DNA from: Nymphaea colorata
Lineage: Eukaryota > Streptophyta > Magnoliopsida > Nymphaeales > Nymphaeaceae
Direction of reading: 5' to 3'
DNA: 20,000 bases
Assembly: GCF_008831285.2 (NCBI RefSeq)
Contig: NC_045139.1
Span: 28,410,789 to 28,430,788 of the forward strand
A program made the position numbers and the translations under genes. How positions within the stretch are numbered: the first letter of the stretch is position 1; each line of letters starts with the position of its first letter. This document shows, in pieces, positions 1 through 11,505 of this stretch. Below the pieces are notes generated by a model. It ran no database searches. It was not told the origin of the DNA and worked only from the letters and a program-made list of their open reading frames with translations.

Positions 1-47
1 ATAGGTCCCTCTTATCTCTTACTTCTAAGAACTCGGGTTATGAAAGA
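1..47. repeat. End of plastid inverted repeat, SSC junction on the ycf1 side
   Basis: These 47 bases are the exact reverse complement of 19485-19531. The match stops at 48, where this copy continues as ycf1 and the other runs into a stop codon. This marks the IR/SSC junction inside ycf1. The repeat presumably continues to the left of the window, which cannot be seen. Confidence 0.9.
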
Positions 48-1861
48 AGGGAGCGAAAAAGAAGTATCAGCAACAACTGCTTTTATTATGGGACAGTTCA
101 TAGTATTCATATCGACCTATTATCCGCCCTTGTATCTAGCATTGAGTAGACCCCATACACTGACTGTCCTAGTTATACCGTATCTTTTGTTTCATTTTTT
201 GTTCTTCTGGAACAATAAGAAATCCCTTTTTGATTATAGATCTACTCACGGGAATTTCATTCCTAACCTTAGCATTCAATATGTATTCCTGAATAATCTA
301 ATTTTTCAATTATTCAACCATTTTATTTTACCAAGTTCAACATTAACCAGATTAGTCGACATTTCCATGTTTCGATACAACAATAAGATTTTATTTGTAA
401 CAAGTAGTTTTTTTGGCTGGTTAATTGGTCACATGTTATTGATGAAATGTATTGGCTTAGTATTATCTTGGCCATGGGAAAAAATGAGATCTAATGCACT
501 TTTTAGATCTAATAATTATCTTATGTCAAAATGGAGAAATTCTGTATCTCAAATCTTTAGTATTCTCTTATTTATCATCTGTATATGCTATCTAGGAAGA
601 ATGCCATCACCCATTATAACTAAAAAACTGAAAGAAAGTTCAAAAGGGGAAGAAAAGAATAAAACTGAAGAAGAAGGAAATGTAGAAATAGAAACAGTTT
701 CGAAAACAAATAAGATAGAACAGGAAGAAGATAGATCCGTGGAAGAAGACCTTTCCATTTCTTTGGAAGAGGAAGAAAGGTGGAATCTTTACAAGAAGAT
801 ATATGAAACAGAGGAGATCTGGTTGAATGGAAAGGAAGAAGATGAATTCGACCTGAAAGAGAAAGAAAAGAATGAACTTTTATGGATTGAAAAATCCCTT
901 CTGTCTCTTCTTTTCGATTATCAACGATGGAATCGACCTCTGCGGTATATAGAAAATGATCGATTTTCAAATGCTGTAAGAAATGAAATGTCTCAATATT
1001 TTTTAATACATGCGAAAGTGATGGAAAGCAAAGAATATCTTTCACATATCCACCTAGTTTGTCTACTTTTTTTGAAATGATACAAAAAAAGATGTCTTTT
1101 CGCACAGCGGAAAAACTACCTGCGGAGGCCCTCTCTAATGAATGGGTTTCGACCACTAAAAAACAAAGAGATAACTTAAGGAACGAATTCATAAATCGAA
1201 TTGAAGCTATAGACAAAGGATCTCTTATCCTCGATGTGGTCGAAAAAAGAGCCAGATTGTGCAATGATGAAGAGGAACAAGAATGCTTACCTAAGTTTTA
1301 TGATCCTCTTTTGAACGGACCTTATCGTGGAACAATAAAAAAAGGGTATTTATATTCAATTAGGAATGATTCAACTACCTCCACACGGGGGTCTACCAAA
1401 ATGGCTTGGATAAATAAGATTCATGGTATCCTTTTTTCCAAGGATTATCGAGAGTTTGAACGAGAATTGGAACACGAAATATATAAACTTGACGTAAAAT
1501 CATTATCTACAGGCATTGAGGATTCATCAGTCTCAATTGGTGAATTTACAGAAGAAGCTGAAGAAGCTGAGAAATCAAGAACTCGTTTCAAACAATTTGC
1601 TTTTGGGGGAGAAGAAAAAGTATTCGATATGGTTAGAGCTGATCCGAATGATCAAAAAATGAGTAATCTTCAAATTGAAGAAATTAAGAAAAAGGTTCCT
1701 CGATGGTTATACAAACTGACTTCTGATTTGGATTTTGAAGAAGAGGAGGAGGAGGAGGAGGAAGAAGATGATCAGGAAGAATCCACAGAGGATCACGGGA
1801 TTCGTTCAAGAAAAGCCAAACGTGTAGTAATTTATACTGACACTGATACCGATGAGGATAC

Positions 1862-1935
1862 TAATATCATTAATACCAATGATAATATCATCAATACTAC
1901 CACTGATAATATCATTAATACCAATGATAATATCA
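1862..1935 (+). repeat. In-frame Asn/Thr/Ile repeat in ycf1 (29 bp, twice)
   Basis: A 29-base stretch at 1862-1890 recurs identically at 1907-1935, with a period of 45 bases or 15 codons, so it keeps the frame. It encodes residues rich in D, N, I and T (DNIINT-like). Degenerate partial copies continue to about 1975. Such in-frame expansions are common in the variable middle of ycf1. Confidence 0.85.
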
Positions 1936-2009
1936 ATAATACTACTGATAATATCAGTAATACCACCGATAGTAATCAAGAAAAAATAGTGATGATCAAG
2001 TCGAAAAAG

Positions 2010-2109
2010 GTGATCAAAGAGGAAAAGGAAATGGTGATCAAGCCAAAAAGAAAAAGGGTGATCAAGCCAAAAATGGTGATCAAAGAGGAAAAGGAAATGG
2101 TGATCAAGC
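2010..2109 (+). repeat. In-frame Asp-Gln repeat in ycf1 (34 bp direct repeat plus shorter copies)
   Basis: A 34-base stretch at 2010-2043 is repeated exactly at 2076-2109. Partial GGTGATCAA copies lie between them. Read in the frame that joins the downstream [12 protein letters not shown] motif, the region encodes repeated G-D-Q units. In the frame open from upstream it would be an artificial Lys/Ile-rich peptide, because one A is missing near 1986. Confidence 0.85.
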
Positions 2110-5100
2110 AGAAGAACATGAAATGGCCTTGATACGTTACTCGCAACAATCAGATTTTCGTCGTGATATAATCAAAGGGTCGATGCGGGCTCAAAGACGT
2201 AAAACAGTCACTTGGGAAATGTTTCAAACAGATGTACACTCCCCCCTTTTTTTTGACAGAATAGACAAAACACCTTTGTTTTCTTTTGATATCTCAAGGA
2301 TGATGAACCTCATTTTTAGGAATTGGATGGAGGAAAAAAGCCCAAAAATACAAACATCTGATTATGTGGGTGAAGGGGCAAAAGAGAAAGAGAAAATGGA
2401 GAAAGAACACGAAGAGAGTATAAAAGAAAAGAGGATAAAAGACAGGAGGAGGAACGGATAGCAATAGCAGAAACTTGGGATAATATTATATTTGCTCAAG
2501 CAATAAGGAGTTCCATATTAGTAACCCACTCGATTCTTCGAAAATACATCATATTACCTTCATTGATAATAGTTAAAAATATTGGTCGTATGTTATTATT
2601 TCAATTCCCTGAGTGGTATGAAGATTTGACCGAATGGAGTAGGGAAATGCATGTCAAATGCACATATAATGGTGTTCAATTATCGGAAACAGAATTTCCA
2701 AAAGATTGGTTAACAGACGGTATTCAGATAAAAATCCTATTTCCTTTCTCTCTGAAACCTTGGCATAGAAAAAAGCTACGATCCCATCATAAGGATCTAA
2801 GAAAAAACAAAAAAATTTCTGTTTTTTAACGATCTGGGGGATGGAAACAGAAGTCCCCTTTGGCTCTCCCCGAAAAAAACCTTTCTTTTTTGAACCCATT
2901 AATAAAACACTCGAAAAAAAAATTAGAAAAGTCAAAAAGACAGGTTTTTTCTTTCTAAGAATTATAAAAGACAACATAAAAGGTTTTCTAAAGATTCTCA
3001 ACGAAAAAATAAGATGGATTATCAAAATAGTTCTATTTATAAAAAGAAAAGTGAAGAAACTCTTTTTCTTAGTGACGCGAGTCTATGACCCAAGTCAAAA
3101 TGAAGAACCAAGTCAAAATGAGAAAGATTCCAAAAAATCATCCATGAATCACCCATTATAATTGTATCCGGAGATTGGACAAATGATTCACTGATAGAAA
3201 GAAAAATTAATGATCTGGCTGATAAGACAACCAAAATCTGGGATCAAGTAGAAAAGATTAGAAAAGACAAGAAAAAAAAACCTCTAACTCCAGATATTGA
3301 GGATATAGATATTAGTACTAACAAGGGAAATTTTAGTAATAAAAGAACCGAATCACGGAAACATATTTTTCAAATATCTAAAAAAGAAGAAGTGCCCCAT
3401 TAATCTCTAAATGGAACTCTTTTATGAAATCTTTCATTGAAAGAATATACATGGGTATCCTTCTATGTATCACTAACATTTACAGGATCAATGCACAATT
3501 TTTTCTTGACTCAACAAAAATACTTTAAATGGATACACTTACAATGACGAAATAAAGGAAAAGGATACTAATGAAACGAATCCAAATATAATTCCCTTCA
3601 TTTCGACTGTAAAATCTCTTTCTACTTATACTACTAATATAAGTAGTGATAGTAATTCACCGATTTACTGCGACTTATCTTCTTTGTCTCAAGCCTATGT
3701 GTTTTACAAATTATTGCAAACCCAAGTTAGTAACAAATATAAGTCAGAATCCATATTTCATTACTACAGAACATATCCTTTTATTAAGGATAGAATAAAA
3801 GACTATTTCCATGACTATTTCCATACACGAGGAATATTTGATTCAGAATCAAAACACAAGAAACTGCGGAATTCTGGAATGAGTGAATGGAAAAACTGGT
3901 TAAAGAGCCATTATCAATACAATTTCTCCCATGACAAATGGTCTAGATTAGCACCTCTAAAATGGAGAAAGAAAGTCAATCAGCATTTACGATTAAAAAT
4001 AACGACTCACCAAAATTGGGTTCATATGAAGAAAAAGACCAATTAATTCATTCCGGTAAAAAGGATTATTATAAATATAAATTGGACTTATTGAAGAGTC
4101 CGAGTTGCGAAAAAAAAATTAAAAAACACTACAGATATGATCTTTTATCATATAAATATCTTAATTATGAAGATGTGAAAGACTCCAATATTTATGGATC
4201 ACCATTACAAGTAAACAGGCACGGAGAGATTTCTAATTACAATACACATAAATACAAATCGTTTTATGCTACAACTATAAATGATAGCCTAGAAGATAAA
4301 TATACAATTGATAGGGATCCAAATCTAGATAGAAAATATTTGGAATTGAGAATCACCAATTTTTACCCTAGAAACAATATTGAAACTAGGACTAGTACGG
4401 GTATCAGAACTTTCATTAATAAAAAAAGAAAACTACTAAGACTGGGACCAATAAGAAAGATATTCTTTATCTTTATATCAGAATTCATCAAGAAATCCAA
4501 ACAAAGCAAAAAGAGTTATTTTTTGATTGGATGGAATGAATGAACAAATGTTAGATCATACTATATCGAATCTGCGCCCTTGGTTCTTACCAGAATTTGT
4601 GCCGCTTTACGATCGATATAAGACTAATCCGTGGATCATACCAATCAAATTGCTTCTATTTGATTTTCATGGAAACAAAACAAGCGATCTTTATATAGAT
4701 CCAAAGGTGGAATCTAATCAAAAAGAAAGATTTAATCCAAAACCAAAAGTAGAATCTAATCAAAAGGGATATCTTGAATTAGAGAATGGGAACCGGGACG
4801 AGAAAGAACGACAGCACCAAGGAAATCTTATATCTGATATAAGAAACCAAAAAAAGATGTTGGAGCAAATTCCGCGGGTTCAGATATTAAGAAACGCAGA
4901 AAGAAAAAGAAATTCAAGAGCAAGAAGGAAGCGGAACTAGACTTATTTTTGAAAAAATATTTTCTTTTTCAACTCCGATGGGGTGATTCTTTCAATCAAA
5001 GAATGACCAATAATATCAAGGTATATTGTCTACTGCTTAGACTTATGAATCCGAATGAAATTGCTATATCCTCTATTCAAAGAGGAGAAATGGGTCTAGA

Positions 5101-5693
5101 TGTAATGCTGATTAATAAGGATTTGTCTCTTCCAGAATTGATAAAAAGGGGAATATTTATTGTTGAACCGGTTCGTTTGTCTATCAAATGGGATGGAATT
5201 TCGATTATGTATCAAACCATAGCTATTTCATTGACCCATAAGGTTCAGTACCAAACTAATCGAGGATACCAGGTAAAAAAACATATTGATAAGAATGACT
5301 TGAATGGCTCGATTGCACGACACGGAGGAGTGCGTGTGAATGGGGACAATAATAATTATGATTTGCTTGTTCCTGAACATATTTTATCTCCTAGCCATCG
5401 TAGAGAATTGAGAATTATAAGCCGTTTCAATTACCGAAATAGAACCTTGTGAATAAGAATCCAGTATTTTGCAATAGAGCTAAGACTAATGCGCAGGGGT
5501 TTGAGAAATTTGTAAATAGGGATAAGCATTTTGATACAGATACAAATAACTCTCTAAAATGGAAAGTGTTCTTTGGCCCACTCATCGATTAGAAGATTTA
5601 GCCTGTATGAATCGTTATTGGTTTGATACCAATAATGGGAGTCGTTTCAGTATGTCAAGGATCCATATGTATAAGCAATTTGGAATTCGCTGA

Positions 5694-6131
5694 TGTTACA
5701 ATCAATTTCCCTCTTTATCACGCGCCTGGTATATGAGAACATGCAAATAAATACATACCTTATGTTAGACTCTGATACACAAGATTCAGTCAGTTAGACT
5801 CTGATACACAAGATTCAGTCAGTTAGACTCTGATACACAAGATTCAGTCACATATCAATTGGACCTAGGAATGAATCGACAGAATCTTTTTAGGTCCCTT
5901 TCCCTTTCATTCTGTTTCGTGAGCCCAGGAATATACCATCCCTTTGTATCTGAATAAATTTATTGTTATTATTTATTCATATTCATTTTGATTTGTTTGA
6001 TAGAAAAAAGAGTAATATATGAATCAATCCAGATTATTGTGTACACCAGAACAAAATAAATGGTATTATTATCTTGATTGGGAAGATTTATATCCGTGGG
6101 AACAAAAAAAAAAAAGAGAAGAATTATTTGT
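5694..6131. other. ycf1-rps15 spacer
   Basis: No gene is seen in this 438-base spacer. It holds the triple 29-bp tandem repeat at 5764-5850 and AT-rich sequence. A purine-rich stretch around 6105-6121 lies shortly before the rps15 start. A short minus-strand open frame at 5969-6214 overlaps the rps15 start and matches no plastid family I know. Confidence 0.8.
5764..5850. repeat. 29-bp tandem repeat, three perfect copies
   Basis: The unit begins GTTAGACTCTGATACACAAG and is found at 5764-5792, 5793-5821 and 5822-5850 with no mismatch and no spacers. Each unit holds an imperfect small stem (GACTCTGA against TCAGTC). It sits just after the ycf1 stop in non-coding DNA. Perfect copies suggest recent slippage or unequal exchange. 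Confidence 0.95.
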
Positions 6132-6392
6132 ATGGTAAAGAATTCGCCCATATCCGTTATTCCACAAGAAGAAAAAAGGGGTTCTGTTGAATTCCAAGTA
6201 TTTAATTTTACCAATAAGATAGAGAGACTTACTTCACATTTGAAACTGCACAGAAGAGACTATTATCTCAGAGGGGTCTGCGGAAAATTCTGGGGAAACG
6301 CCAACGACTGCTGGTTTATTTATCAAAGAAAAATCGAGTGCGTTATAGGGAATAATTGGTCAATTGGTATTCGAGAACCAAAAACTGGTTAG
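6132..6392 (+). pseudogene. rps15: rps15, ribosomal protein S15, three one-base deletions
   Basis: Encodes small-subunit ribosomal protein uS15, which binds 16S rRNA. The start [20 protein letters not shown] and the following [10 protein letters not shown] are typical of plastid S15, as is the end IREPKT. Between about 6262 and 6365 the reading leaves the family sequence. One T is missing near 6262 (DYLSQRG expected), one T near 6353 and one A near 6368. Three losses cancel, so the frame stays open across the gene but the middle third (about residues 45-80) is nonsense. Restoring the bases gives 87 residues, the usual length. Because it stays open, an automatic caller would report a normal-looking but wrong protein. 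It lies between ycf1 and ndhH, as in other plants. Confidence 0.93.
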
Positions 6393-6467
6393 TTTGGAAA
6401 TTCGTTTGAGTTATTCGGTTCATTAGATCTTGAATTTGGATGAACCTCGTTTCATTTCAGGAATTCA

Positions 6468-6519
6468 TGGAATAATGAATTGGGATCGGAGAAATGGAAT
6501 AATGAATTGGAATCGGAGA
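6468..6519 (+). repeat. Imperfect 25-bp direct repeat upstream of ndhH
   Basis: TGGAATAATGAATTGG(G/A)ATCGGAGA occurs at 6468-6492 and 6495-6519, with one G/A difference and a period of 27 bases. It ends 10 bases before the ndhH start codon, so it falls in the ndhH leader. Confidence 0.85.
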
Positions 6520-6529
6520 ATAAAAACAT

Positions 6530-7707
6530 ATGACTGTACCAGACGCAAGAAAAGACCTCCTCGTGGTCAATATGGGTCCTCACCACCCGTCAATGCATGG
6601 TGTTCTTCGACTCATTGTTACTCTAGATGGCGAAGATGTTATCGACTGTGAACCCATATTGGGTTATTTACACAGAGGAATGGAAAAAATTGCGGAAAAC
6701 CGAACAATTATACAATATCTACCTTATGTAACACGTTGGGATTATTTAGCTACTATGTTCACGGAGGCAATAACCGTTAATGCACCTGAGGAATTGGGAA
6801 ATATTCAAGTACCTAAAAGAGCCAGCTATATTAGGGTAATTATGCTGGAGTTGAGTCGTATAGCTTCGCATTTGTTATGGCTTGGACCTTTTATGGCCGA
6901 TATCGGTGCGCAGACTCCTTTCTTCTATATTTTCAGAGAGAGGGAATTGTTATATGATCTATTCGAAGCTGCCACAGGTATGCGAATGATGCATAATTAT
7001 TTCCGTATCGGGGGGGTAGCTGCTGATTTACCTCATGGCTGGATAGATAAATGTTTAGATTTCTGCGATTATTTTTTAACGGGAGTTGTTGAATATCAAA
7101 AGCTTATTACGCGCAATCCCATCTTTTTGGAACGAGTTGAAGGGGTAGGTTTTATTGGGGAGAGGAAGCCATAAATTGGGGTTTATCAGGACCAATGCTA
7201 CGAGCTTCCGGAATCCAATGGACCTTCGTAAAGTCGATCGGTATGAGTGTTATGATGAATTCGATTGGGAAGTCCAATGGCAAAAAGAAGGAGACTCATT
7301 AGCTCGTTATTTAGTAAGAATTGGCGAAATGACGGAATCCATCAAAATTATTCAACAGGCTCTGGAAGGAATTCCGGGGGACCTTATGAAAATTTAGAAT
7401 TCCGACGCTTTGCTGGAACAAAAGATTCAGAATTGAACGACTTTGAATATCGATTCATTAGTAAAAAGCCTTCTCCCAGTTTTGAATTGTCAAAACAAGA
7501 ACTTTATGTGAGAGTAGAAGCCCCAAAGGGAGAATTAGGTATTTTTCTGATAGGAGATAATAGTGTTTTCCTTGGAGATGGAAAATACGTCCACCCGGTT
7601 TCATCAATTTGCAAATTCTTCCTCAGCTAGTTAAAAGAATGAAATTGGCTGATATTATGACAATACTAGGTAGTATAGATATCATTATGGGAGAAGTTGA
7701 TCGTTGA
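6530..7707 (+). pseudogene. ndhH: ndhH, NDH complex subunit H, four one-base deletions
   Basis: Encodes the 49-kDa-type subunit (NuoD homologue) of the peripheral arm of the thylakoid NDH complex. The conserved motif GPHHPSMHG lies near residues 16-24. The frame is clean to about 7158, then loses one G (GGGGG to GGGG), one G near 7222, one G near 7377 and one T near 7565. These breaks carry the reading through all three frames and reach TGA at 7705-7707 in the expected frame. The length is 1178 bases, and four restored bases give 1182, i.e. 393 residues, exactly the usual size. The stop is one base before the ndhA ATG, the normal plastid spacing. Apart from the gaps every segment is highly conserved. 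Confidence 0.95.
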
Positions 7708-7708
7708 A

Positions 7709-9718
7709 ATGATAATTGAAGAAGCACAAGCTATCAATTCTTTTTTCAGATCGGAATCCTCAAAAGAGGCCTATGGGCTCATATGGTTACTTGTACCTAT
7801 TGTTACTCTTGTATTGGGAATCACAATAGGGTATTAGTAATTGTGTGGCTAGAAAGAAAAATATCTGCAGGGATACAACGACGAATTGGTCCTGAGTATG
7901 CCGGCCCCTGGGCATTCTTCAAGCTCTAGCGGATGGGGTCAAACTACTTTTCAAAGAAGATCTTCTTCCATCTAGAGGAGATATTCGTTTATTTAGTGTC
8001 GGCCCATCCGTAGCGGTCGTATCAATTCTACTGAGTTATTCAGTAATTCCCTTTGGCCATCACCTTGTACTAACCGATCTCAGTATAGGTGTTTCTCTAT
8101 GGATCGCTATTTCAAGTATTGCCCCTATCGGACTTCTTATGTCCGGATATGGATCAAATAATAAATATTCCTTTTCAGGTGGTTTACGAGCTGCTGCTCA
8201 ATCTATAAGTTATGAAATACCGTTAACTCCATGTGTGTTATCAATATCTCTACGTGTGATTCGTTGGAATACGCACTCCTACCTCTTTCTTTGCTTTTTC
8301 TAGGAAAGAAGTTGGTTGATTGAATATATAGATAGAACTCTTTTTTATTCATCACTGGGATCTATGAACTAAACCAGATAGTTATATGAGTGAAACAAAA
8401 CTGCTTATGAATTCGCAGTAAGAAGATCGAGTCTCATTACCTACGTACGAGAGTAAAGTGGAGCTAAACATAAGCAGCGGAAGCTGTTTACCCCAAGTAT
8501 CGATTAGCCATCAGGACTTGAAGCGGGCGCAAAAGATCAACTGTATGGAATTTTTACTCTTGTATTTATTACCATACCGAGGATCCACCAAAACTGAGTG
8601 GACGGTTAGGAACACCAAGGTACACAAAAGATTAGTAATGGAGATAATGTAACGTATCCAAACGGATATTTTGACATTACATAAAAGGAGTCATAATGAG
8701 GGCTTGAAGTTGGTAGAAATGATCAAAAAGTACTTCCCCGTGATCCCGATCCAGAGTATAGCTCCTATCCACTGATTTAAAAATAACTATCAGGAACGAA
8801 GTAATCCTTTATTTATATAGTATAGTCCTTCTGAGAAAGAAGAGAAGAACAGGAAGGAAAATGGATTGACTATTTATTGTATCTTATGGAAAGATCGAGT
8901 TAAGTTATTACTGAACAAGAAACTCAGCAAAAGAATAAAGGATGAGATGGATTCAGAAGTGTACTTTTTATTTGTTATTATCTTATCGCGGACAGAATCC
9001 CACTGGTCTAGTTCACTTATGAGCATTTTGATTCATCTTTCTTTTTCCTATGGTATGCCGATGTAATACCGAAGCATACCTTAGATTTATTCGTGACCAT
9101 TGAGGAGCCGTATGAAGCTGAGGTCTCATGTACGGTTCTGGAATAGAGATGGGAACAGTGATGTTATCATCGACTATGATTATCTAACAGTTCAAGTACG
9201 GTTGATATAGTTGAGGCGCAGTCAAAATATGGTTTTTGGGGTGGAATCTTTGGCGTCAACCTATAGGGTTCATAGTTTTTATAATTTCTTCACTAGCAGA
9301 ATGCGAGAGATTGCCCTTTGATTTACCGGAAGCCGAGGAGGAATTAGTAGCAGGTTATCAAACTGAATATTCAGGTATCAAATTTGGTTTATTTTATGTT
9401 GCTTCTTACCTCAATTTACTAGTTTCTTCATTATTCGTAACAGTTCTGTACTTGGGAGGGTGGAATCTTCCTATTCCATATATACCAATTACTGAACTTT
9501 TCGAAATAAATAAAACTAGTGAAGTCTTTGGAACAACAATTAGTCTCCTCATTACATTAGCTAAAGCTTATTTGTTCCTGTTCATTCCTATCTCAACAAG
9601 ATGGACTTTACCTAGGCTGAGAATGGATCAACTATTAAATCTTGGGTGGAAATCTCTTTTACCTATTGCTCTCGGTAATCTATTATTGACAACTTCTTCC
9701 CAACTTGTTTCGCTATAA
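7709..9718 (+). pseudogene. ndhA: ndhA, NDH complex subunit A, two exons, three one-base deletions
   Basis: Encodes the membrane-arm NuoH homologue joining the NDH arms. Exon 1 is 7709-8253 and exon 2 is 9181-9718. The junction CTAC/TATCTAAC splices to the family sequence [20 protein letters not shown]. Exon 1 lacks one G near 7830 (ITIGVLVIVW expected) and one C near 7910 (EYAGPLGILQ expected). Exon 2 lacks one G near 9240 (GFWGWNLW expected) and is then clean to its stop. It retains the conserved [20 protein letters not shown] loop. With the three bases restored the product is about 361 residues, near the usual 363, and two codons are missing near the N-terminus, where the family varies. 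It follows ndhH by one base. Confidence 0.94.
8254..9180 (+). other. ndhA group II intron
   Basis: The 5' end is GTGTG, fitting the group II GUGYG rule. Near the 3' end is a typical domain V: GAGCCGTATG at 9105 pairs with CATGTACGGTTC ending at 9138, and contains the AGC triad at 9106-9108. A domain VI-like stem with an unpaired A in CTATGAT abuts exon 2. At 927 bases it is a little shorter than the 1.0-1.2 kb common in angiosperms, and small deletions like those in the exons may account for part of this. No maturase or other credible open frame lies inside. Confidence 0.93.
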
Positions 9719-9798
9719 CAGAATAGGATATTCCAGATTCTTATCCTCTCTCAAGCAAGAGAAAGAAACATCAAATTATTCATGGATATTCACGATAT

Positions 9799-10338
9799 AT
9801 GTTTCCTATGGTGACTGGGTTCATGAATTATGGTCAACAGACAGTACGAGCTGCAAGATACATTGGTCAAAGTTTCATGATTACCTTATCTCACGCAAAT
9901 CGTTTACCTGTAACTATTCAATATCCTTATGAAAAATCGATCACATCAGAGCGTTTCCGTGGGCGAATCCACTTTGAATTTGATAAATGCATTGCTTGTG
10001 AAGTATGTGTTCGCGTATGTCCGATAGATCTACCTGTTGTTGATTGGCGATTAGAAACAGATATTAGAAAGAAACGATTGCTTAATTATAGTATTGATTT
10101 CGGAATCTGTATATTTTGTGGTAATTGCGTGGAGTATTGCCCCACAAACTGTTTATCAATGACTGAAGAATATGAACTTTCCACCTACGATCGTCACGAA
10201 TTAAATTATAATCAAATTGCTTTGGGTCGGTTACCAATGTCTGTAATTGGAGATTACACAGTTCGAACAATTATGAACTCAACTCCAATAAAAATATCTA
10301 TGGAGAAACCCCTTGATTCAAGAACGATTACCAATTAA
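9799..10338 (+). CDS. ndhI: ndhI, NDH complex 4Fe-4S subunit I, intact
   Basis: Encodes the NuoI-type ferredoxin-like subunit that carries two 4Fe-4S clusters in the peripheral arm of thylakoid NDH. It has 179 residues and is open throughout. The two cluster motifs are complete: C64-C67-C70-C74 ([12 protein letters not shown]) and C104-C107-C110-C114 ([12 protein letters not shown]). The start [15 protein letters not shown] matches the family's MLPM...NYGQQT start, so this ATG is well supported. The C-terminal tail after DYTVRTIMN is the variable part of the family. It lies 80 bases after ndhA and 342 before ndhG. No frame damage is present, unlike ndhH and ndhA upstream. Confidence 0.97.
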   Translation: MFPMVTGFMNYGQQTVRAARYIGQSFMITLSHANRLPVTIQYPYEKSITSERFRGRIHFEFDKCIACEVCVRVCPIDLPVVDWRLETDIRKKRLLNYSIDFGICIFCGNCVEYCPTNCLSMTEEYELSTYDRHELNYNQIALGRLPMSVIGDYTVRTIMNSTPIKISMEKPLDSRTITN

Positions 10339-10680
10339 ATTAAAAATAAGACTAAGTTTTGATCAAAAGTAGGTAAGTTTCTTTCATGTCAGACAAAGAA
10401 TAACTAGATTTGTGAGGATTATAACTACTTTTTGAATATATAAATATATATAGCCATTATAGCCATAGCCCTTATTTGTTTAATTAAAAATATGAAATTA
10501 CGAACTCTGTTTCGACTAAAGACAAAAGCAAGATTGGCCCGTTCAATTGATTAACTCAATCTACATAAACCCACACCACGCTGGGTAAGAACTATTAGAT
10601 ATAAAAAAGGGTAACCCACTTTTTCCCGACCAGTAAGATCATGAGATATTTTGACTTATTTATCGCTTATTTAACACATA
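10339..10680. other. ndhI-ndhG spacer
   Basis: I see no gene, tRNA or strong hairpin in these 342 AT-rich bases. There is a short run of alternating AT near 10436-10450 and a small direct repeat of TAGCCAT around 10452-10468. Confidence 0.75.
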
Positions 10681-11214
10681 ATGGATTTACCTGCGCCAAT
10701 ACATGATATTCTTTTAGTATCTCTGGGATCAGGTCTTATAGTAGGAGGTCTAGGAGTGGTATTACTTACCAATCCAATTTATTCTGCCTTTTCCTTGGGA
10801 TTGGTTCTTGTTTGTATATCTTTATTTTATATTCCATCGAACTCTTATTTTGTAGCTGCTGCGCAGCTACTTATTTACGTGGGAGCCATAAATGTCTTAA
10901 TCTTATTTGCTGTGATGTTTATGAATGGTTCAGAATATTACAATTCTTTTCATTTTTGGACTGTCGGAGATGGATTCACTTCGCTAGTTTGTACAAGTAT
11001 TTTTTTTTCACTAATTGCTACTATCCCAAACACGTCATGGTACGGGATTATTTGGACTACAAGATCAAACCAGATCATAGAACAGGACCTGACAAGTAAT
11101 GTTCAACAGATTGGGATTCATTTATCAACAGATTTTTATCTTCCATTTGAACTGATTTCTATAATCCTTTTAGTTTCCTTAGTGGGCGCAATTGCTATGG
11201 CTCGCCGGGAATAG
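10681..11214 (+). CDS. ndhG: ndhG, NDH complex subunit G, intact
   Basis: Encodes a NuoJ-type membrane subunit of thylakoid NDH. It has 177 residues and starts [20 protein letters not shown], the standard family start, so the ATG choice is firm. Hydrophobic segments occupy roughly residues 10-30, 35-52, 60-80, 97-115 and 150-172. The conserved [20 protein letters not shown] stretch is present. The frame is intact even through a run of nine T near 11000, exactly the kind of run that is shortened elsewhere in this window. Confidence 0.97.
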   Translation: MDLPAPIHDILLVSLGSGLIVGGLGVVLLTNPIYSAFSLGLVLVCISLFYIPSNSYFVAAAQLLIYVGAINVLILFAVMFMNGSEYYNSFHFWTVGDGFTSLVCTSIFFSLIATIPNTSWYGIIWTTRSNQIIEQDLTSNVQQIGIHLSTDFYLPFELISIILLVSLVGAIAMARRE

Positions 11215-11505
11215 ATACTTAGAATTGGAAATAACAAACCAACCAAATAAAATAAAGCAACCTCCGTGTAATTGTTATCGCATCTATCTGTCCACCCTAA
11301 ATTGGAATATTGTTCATGAGACATATTTCAAAGTTTTTGTTAGTTCGACGACCCATTTCAGTGTCTTTTTGGTACTGTATTTCTTATATATATTATATGG
11401 ATTGATAATTGAATTAGATTCAGTAGAATCTTCTCATTTAATTAATCGAATCAGTTGAATTGTTGTTTATATTGAAATGAATCGAGATTGACGAGGAGTT
11501 GGTCA

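Larger units (their letters stand above)
1..5693 (+). pseudogene. ycf1: ycf1 (Tic214), 5' end outside window, frame broken by about 13 one-base deletions
   Basis: Encodes Tic214, a large inner-envelope protein of the chloroplast import machinery. The frame is open from base 1 ([14 protein letters not shown]...), so the first ~35 codons lie upstream in the IR. The N-terminal part has several hydrophobic membrane segments, followed by a long, charged, Lys/Glu-rich middle and the conserved C-terminus [20 protein letters not shown] ending in TGA at 5691-5693. Ycf1-like sequence jumps frame near 1050, 1986, 2435, 2815, 3150, 3395, 3520, 3990, 4523, 4535, 4900, 5443 and 5573. Each jump equals loss of one base, mostly in A, T, C or G runs, and thirteen losses correctly predict the shift from frame 1 to frame 3. 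Tandem repeats enlarge the middle at 1862-2109. No substitution-type stop was seen between breaks. Whether the deletions are real or consensus errors is open. Confidence 0.93.

Noticed and set aside
620-1264. 214-codon open frame on the minus strand opposite ycf1
   Set aside because: It is antisense to conserved ycf1 sequence, has no family resemblance, and long antisense frames are expected opposite Lys/Glu-rich A-rich coding DNA.
2654-3025. 123-codon minus-strand open frame opposite ycf1
   Set aside because: It lies opposite the Tic214 coding strand, is Phe/Lys-rich from A/T composition, and has no recognisable domain.
5764-5850. Possible CRISPR-like array (29-bp repeats)
   Set aside because: The three copies are directly adjacent with no spacers, there are no cas genes, and the context is plastid. 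It is a tandem repeat.
8458-9066. Two short open frames inside the ndhA intron
   Set aside because: They lack maturase or other domains, and the region shows ordinary group II intron structure. Angiosperm ndhA introns do not encode proteins.
10812-11324. Several short open frames overlapping ndhG on both strands
   Set aside because: They are shadows of the intact and strongly conserved ndhG frame.
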